From: UBA10161 sp038891035
GTDB lineage: Archaea > Micrarchaeota > Micrarchaeia > Anstonellales > Anstonellaceae
Assembly (NCBI GenBank): GCA_038891035.1
Contig: JAWAEW010000014.1
Location: 1 to 22,123, forward strand
DNA length: 22,123 nt
Direction: 5' to 3'
Made by a program: the position numbers and the translations under genes. Positions 20,994 to 22,123 of this stretch are shown here, in pieces. How positions within the stretch are numbered: position 1 is the stretch's first letter; each line of letters opens with the position of its first letter. A model generated the notes under the pieces. That model worked only from the letters and a program-made list of their open reading frames with translations. It was not told the DNA's origin and searched no databases.

Positions 20994-21590
20994 TCAGCAA
21001 GAACTAGAGAAAGACTCAAATTCAGCCAGCTTTTTTCTTGCTTGATTTACAAGAGAAGCAAAATCAAAATTCTGGTTGTTGTCAGATGATGCAAACTGCG
21101 CAAGCAGCCGGACGTCTTTTTTCCTGATTGCGCTTTCAACCACCCACCTAAGCTCCCTATTTACCCCTCGGATTGCTTGTTTGAAATGAAACAAATCTTT
21201 TTCGCAATGGTATACCATATTTAGTTGGTTGTGCCTAATTAGTATTAGCAAGCCATATCTTATCGCTCTCTTTTGCATGCAATAAAACAGCGCATTTGCT
21301 ATCCTTTCAAATTGATGATTTCTTGCAAGCGCATCAATTGCAATAATCGAGTTCCATCTACCTTCTGCATAGCCTGCAATGCTTTCCAATATATCAAAAG
21401 CCCCATTTTTTTCAAGGAACAGCACCGCCTCTCTTACCTCATTTATATTCTTTGACTTTTTTGCGGTGTACTCTGCCATAGCAAGCTTTTGCGCAGTGAT
21501 GTCTTCCTCAGCAATTACTGCAACCCGCCTTATTTCAGTGCCGACTCGCTTAGCAGGAGTAGTGGTGAGATATTTGACCCTCTTTTGCAT
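20994..21590 (-). CDS. Hypothetical helical (repeat-like) protein
   Basis: A 198-aa, almost all-helical protein that I do not recognise. Consecutive helical pairs (INEVREAVLFLEKNGAFDIL, SIIAIDALARNHQFERI, RAIRYGLLILIRHNQLNMV, LRWVVESAIRKKDVRLL) suggest an alpha-alpha repeat fold of the HEAT/TPR kind, probably for protein or RNA binding. No signal peptide or membrane helix. The frame stays open upstream across part of the tRNA-Val gene, but ATG 21590 is 25-26 nt from a good TATA box (21611-21620), indicating a leaderless mRNA. Divergent from tRNA-Val. Confidence 0.62.
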   Translation of the reverse strand: MQKRVKYLTTTPAKRVGTEIRRVAVIAEEDITAQKLAMAEYTAKKSKNINEVREAVLFLEKNGAFDILESIAGYAEGRWNSIIAIDALARNHQFERIANALFYCMQKRAIRYGLLILIRHNQLNMVYHCEKDLFHFKQAIRGVNRELRWVVESAIRKKDVRLLAQFASSDNNQNFDFASLVNQARKKLAEFESFSSSC

Positions 21591-21610
21591 AATTCTTTTT
21601 TCCTTTGAAC

Positions 21611-21620
21611 ATTTTATAAA
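21611..21620 (-). promoter_or_regulatory. TATA box for the helical hypothetical gene
   Basis: Minus-strand TTTATAAAAT, centred 25-26 nt before ATG 21590. A second element on the plus strand (ATTTTTTAG, about 21633-21641) is positioned about 30 nt before tRNA-Val. Confidence 0.6.
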
Positions 21621-21667
21621 GCAAAATGCCACATTTTTTAGCTGTTTGCAGCCAAAACAGAAAGCAA

Positions 21668-21762
21668 GGGCCCGTAGTCGAATAGCCAAATCCAGGCTCG
21701 ACAATGGTTAAGACGTCGCTCTTACACAGCGAAGATTCGCGGTTCGATTCCGCGCGGGCCCA
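21668..21762 (+). tRNA. trnV: tRNA-Val (UAC anticodon) with D-loop intron
   Basis: Acceptor GGGCCCG/CGGGCCC with discriminator A and no CCA; anticodon stem TCGCT/AGCGA with loop CTTACAC, anticodon UAC (Val); 5-nt variable loop; T-arm CGCGG-TTCGATT-CCGCG. The gene is 95 nt because the D-arm region holds 22 extra nt. Removing 21683-21704 leaves the D-arm GTCGAATGGTTAAGAC, 16 nt long with G18-G19, the same length as the ordinary tRNA-Val D-arm, and a 73-nt mature tRNA. Position 13-22 would be a G-A mismatch. Confidence 0.9.
21683..21704 (+). other. Non-canonical tRNA intron in the D-loop of tRNA-Val (about position 15/16)
   Basis: 22 nt flanked by AAT on both sides (21681-21683 and 21703-21705), so the exact cut within AAT does not change the product. 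GTCG (21677-21680) pairs with CGAC (21699-21702) as a 4-bp central helix. AAT is the 5' bulge, AGCC/GGCT an inner helix, and AAT the 3' bulge. This is the bulge-helix-bulge geometry of archaeal tRNA splicing endonuclease substrates, with a weak outer helix. Confidence 0.75.
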
Positions 21763-21821
21763 TTCCCTAGGGGGCACTAATCTAATCCTTAGGGCCCCCT
21801 AAGGGTTCACCCCCAAGGGAA
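21763..21821 (+). repeat. Palindromic block with mutually exclusive pairings after tRNA-Val
   Basis: Directly after the tRNA, TTCCCTAGGGGG (21763-21774) can pair with CCCCCAAGGGAA (21810-21821; 11 of 12), or its CCCTAGGGGGC part with GCCCCCTAAGGG (21794-21805; one bulged base). The middle segment also contains a perfect palindrome CCTTAGGG-CC-CCCTAAGG (21787-21804). It may be a terminator, processing signal or structured RNA. No coding frame is evident. Confidence 0.6.
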
Positions 21822-21824
21822 ACC

Positions 21825-21891
21825 GAAGATAAGGTAGGAGATACTAAAAGAAACCCCAATATCTTCTCTTATGTAATTTCAATGAAGATAT
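21825..21891 (+). repeat. Three-armed inverted repeat (GAAGATA / ATATCTTC / GAAGATAT)
   Basis: GAAGATA (21825-21831), ATATCTTC (21859-21866) and GAAGATAT (21884-21891). The middle arm can pair with either flank, giving two alternative hairpins. The interval is non-coding. Between here and 21933 nothing else is recognised. Confidence 0.45.
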
Positions 21892-21933
21892 GGAACATCA
21901 ATGATATTTCCGCCTCTTTTCCATTTGAATTAT

Positions 21934-22057
21934 CTGGTGTTTGCCTTAGGGGTTGAGGAAAGGGGACAACAGAAACGCTGGTGTTCCCCTTTCCACTGGT
22001 GTTTGCCTTAGGGGTTGAGGAAAGGGGACTGCGGATGTTCTAGTTTTCCCCTTTCCA
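21934..22057. repeat. Two tandem 62-nt units, each with a 10-bp inverted repeat around a variable loop
   Basis: Units 21934-21995 and 21996-22057. Each has an identical 34-nt left part (starting CTGGTGTTTGCCTTAGGGG and ending GAGGAAAGGGGAC), 16 unlike bases, and an identical 12-nt right part TTCCCCTTTCCA. GGAAAGGGGA pairs with TCCCCTTTCC across the variable bases. The period of 62 is not a multiple of 3, so the repeat is not a coding repeat. The right end of the second unit overlaps the 3' end of the minus-strand gene. A degenerate remnant (GTGCCTT...AGGAAAG) may follow at about 22061-22084. Confidence 0.8.
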
Positions 22058-22123
22058 AGGCGTGCCTTCTATGAAATAGGAAAGCTCAACCAGATATCTT
22101 ACGTATTTTTTCCTTCCAGCATA
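22040..22123 (-). CDS. 3' end of a minus-strand gene entering from the right edge
   Basis: An open minus-strand frame from the window edge to a TAG at 22040-22042 encodes the last 27 residues of a protein, ending YLVELSYFIEGTPWKGEN. The composition (basic then amphipathic helix, Trp/Pro turn) looks genuine, but 27 residues are too few to identify a family. The terminal TPWKGEN codons lie inside the second 62-nt repeat unit. Confidence 0.45.
   Translation of the reverse strand, partial: YAGRKKYVRYLVELSYFIEGTPWKGEN

Noticed and set aside
21954..21978. RNase P RNA (GAGGAAAG resembles conserved region I; ACAGAAAC resembles region V)
   Set aside because: The similarity is short, the two motifs lie far too close together, and the GAGGAAAG segment is simply part of a tandem repeat.
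21901..22011. Short plus-strand reading frame MIFPPLF... through the first repeat
   Set aside because: 36 codons, no ribosome-binding site, composition not protein-like, and the 62-nt repeat period is out of frame.
21987..22017. Replication origin box (ORB-like TTTCCACTGG ... GGGG)
   Set aside because: The dyad and G-string only loosely match ORB consensus, the first unit lacks the TTTCC half in the same place, and no orc1/cdc6 gene is in the window.
21934..22057. CRISPR array
   Set aside because: Only two units; the supposed 28-nt spacers share their last 12 bases, leaving 16-nt variable parts. The palindrome surrounds the variable part instead of lying within the repeat. No cas gene is near.

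Overview
The window is a compact archaeal chromosome segment, most likely from a DPANN-type lineage close to Diapherotrites or Micrarchaeota. That placement is an inference from gene content. The archaeal assignment itself is firm: Sec61beta, CDP-archaeol synthase, both primase subunits, GINS, aIF2-alpha, S27e, L44e, Nop10, deoxyhypusine synthase, a class III (archaellin/pilin-type) signal peptide, intron-containing tRNAs, and TATA boxes about 26 nt upstream of leaderless start codons. Genes are packed tightly, often with 1-12 nt gaps or 4-8 nt overlaps, and no mobile element is visible.

Layout. 1-249: a divergent pair, the extreme 5' end of a phosphohexomutase (minus) and Sec61beta (plus). 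246-2716 (minus): AMMECR1 protein, a winged-helix protein and an HD phosphohydrolase. 2778-4567 (plus): an unknown protein and a membrane-anchored surface protein. 4568-5828 (minus): SppA and a small Cys-rich anchored protein. 5889-6419 (plus): CarS. 6421-11276 (minus): a long run priL-priS-GINS-L44e-S27e-aIF2alpha-Nop10-PAC2, joining replication and translation/rRNA-modification genes. 11327-12433 (minus): two exported Cys-rich proteins. 12462-14556 (minus): NnrD, a DUF5752-like protein and deoxyhypusine synthase. 14608-16950 (plus): PurF, a PadR-like regulator and an AK6/Fap7-type kinase. 16947-17502 (minus): an intron-bearing tRNA-Gln(CUG) followed by two small unknown genes. 17594-18190 (plus): PLD-like protein. 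18187-19059 (minus): NadC. 19108-20271 (plus): a CPA-type antiporter. 20255-21590 (minus): a TM-helix protein and an unknown helical protein. 21668-21762 (plus): tRNA-Val(UAC) with a D-loop intron. 21763-22123: non-coding, structure-rich DNA with two 62-nt tandem units, then the 3' end of a minus-strand gene entering from beyond the window.

Three genes too short for routine ORF calling were recovered by translation: Nop10 (50 aa), S27e (54 aa), and the phosphohexomutase N-terminus reading MFGTSGIR at the left edge. Many start codons were re-chosen from family alignment, Shine-Dalgarno position, or TATA-to-start distance.

The observations most worth checking are: the 22-nt non-canonical intron in the D-loop of tRNA-Val; several divergent gene pairs that appear to share one near-symmetric TATA element with leaderless transcription both ways; the structured region and hairpin-bearing tandem repeats after tRNA-Val; a shared Cys/Trp motif in exported proteins; and altered zinc-ligand spacing in S27e and Nop10. 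No complete, clearly new defence or mobile system was found.
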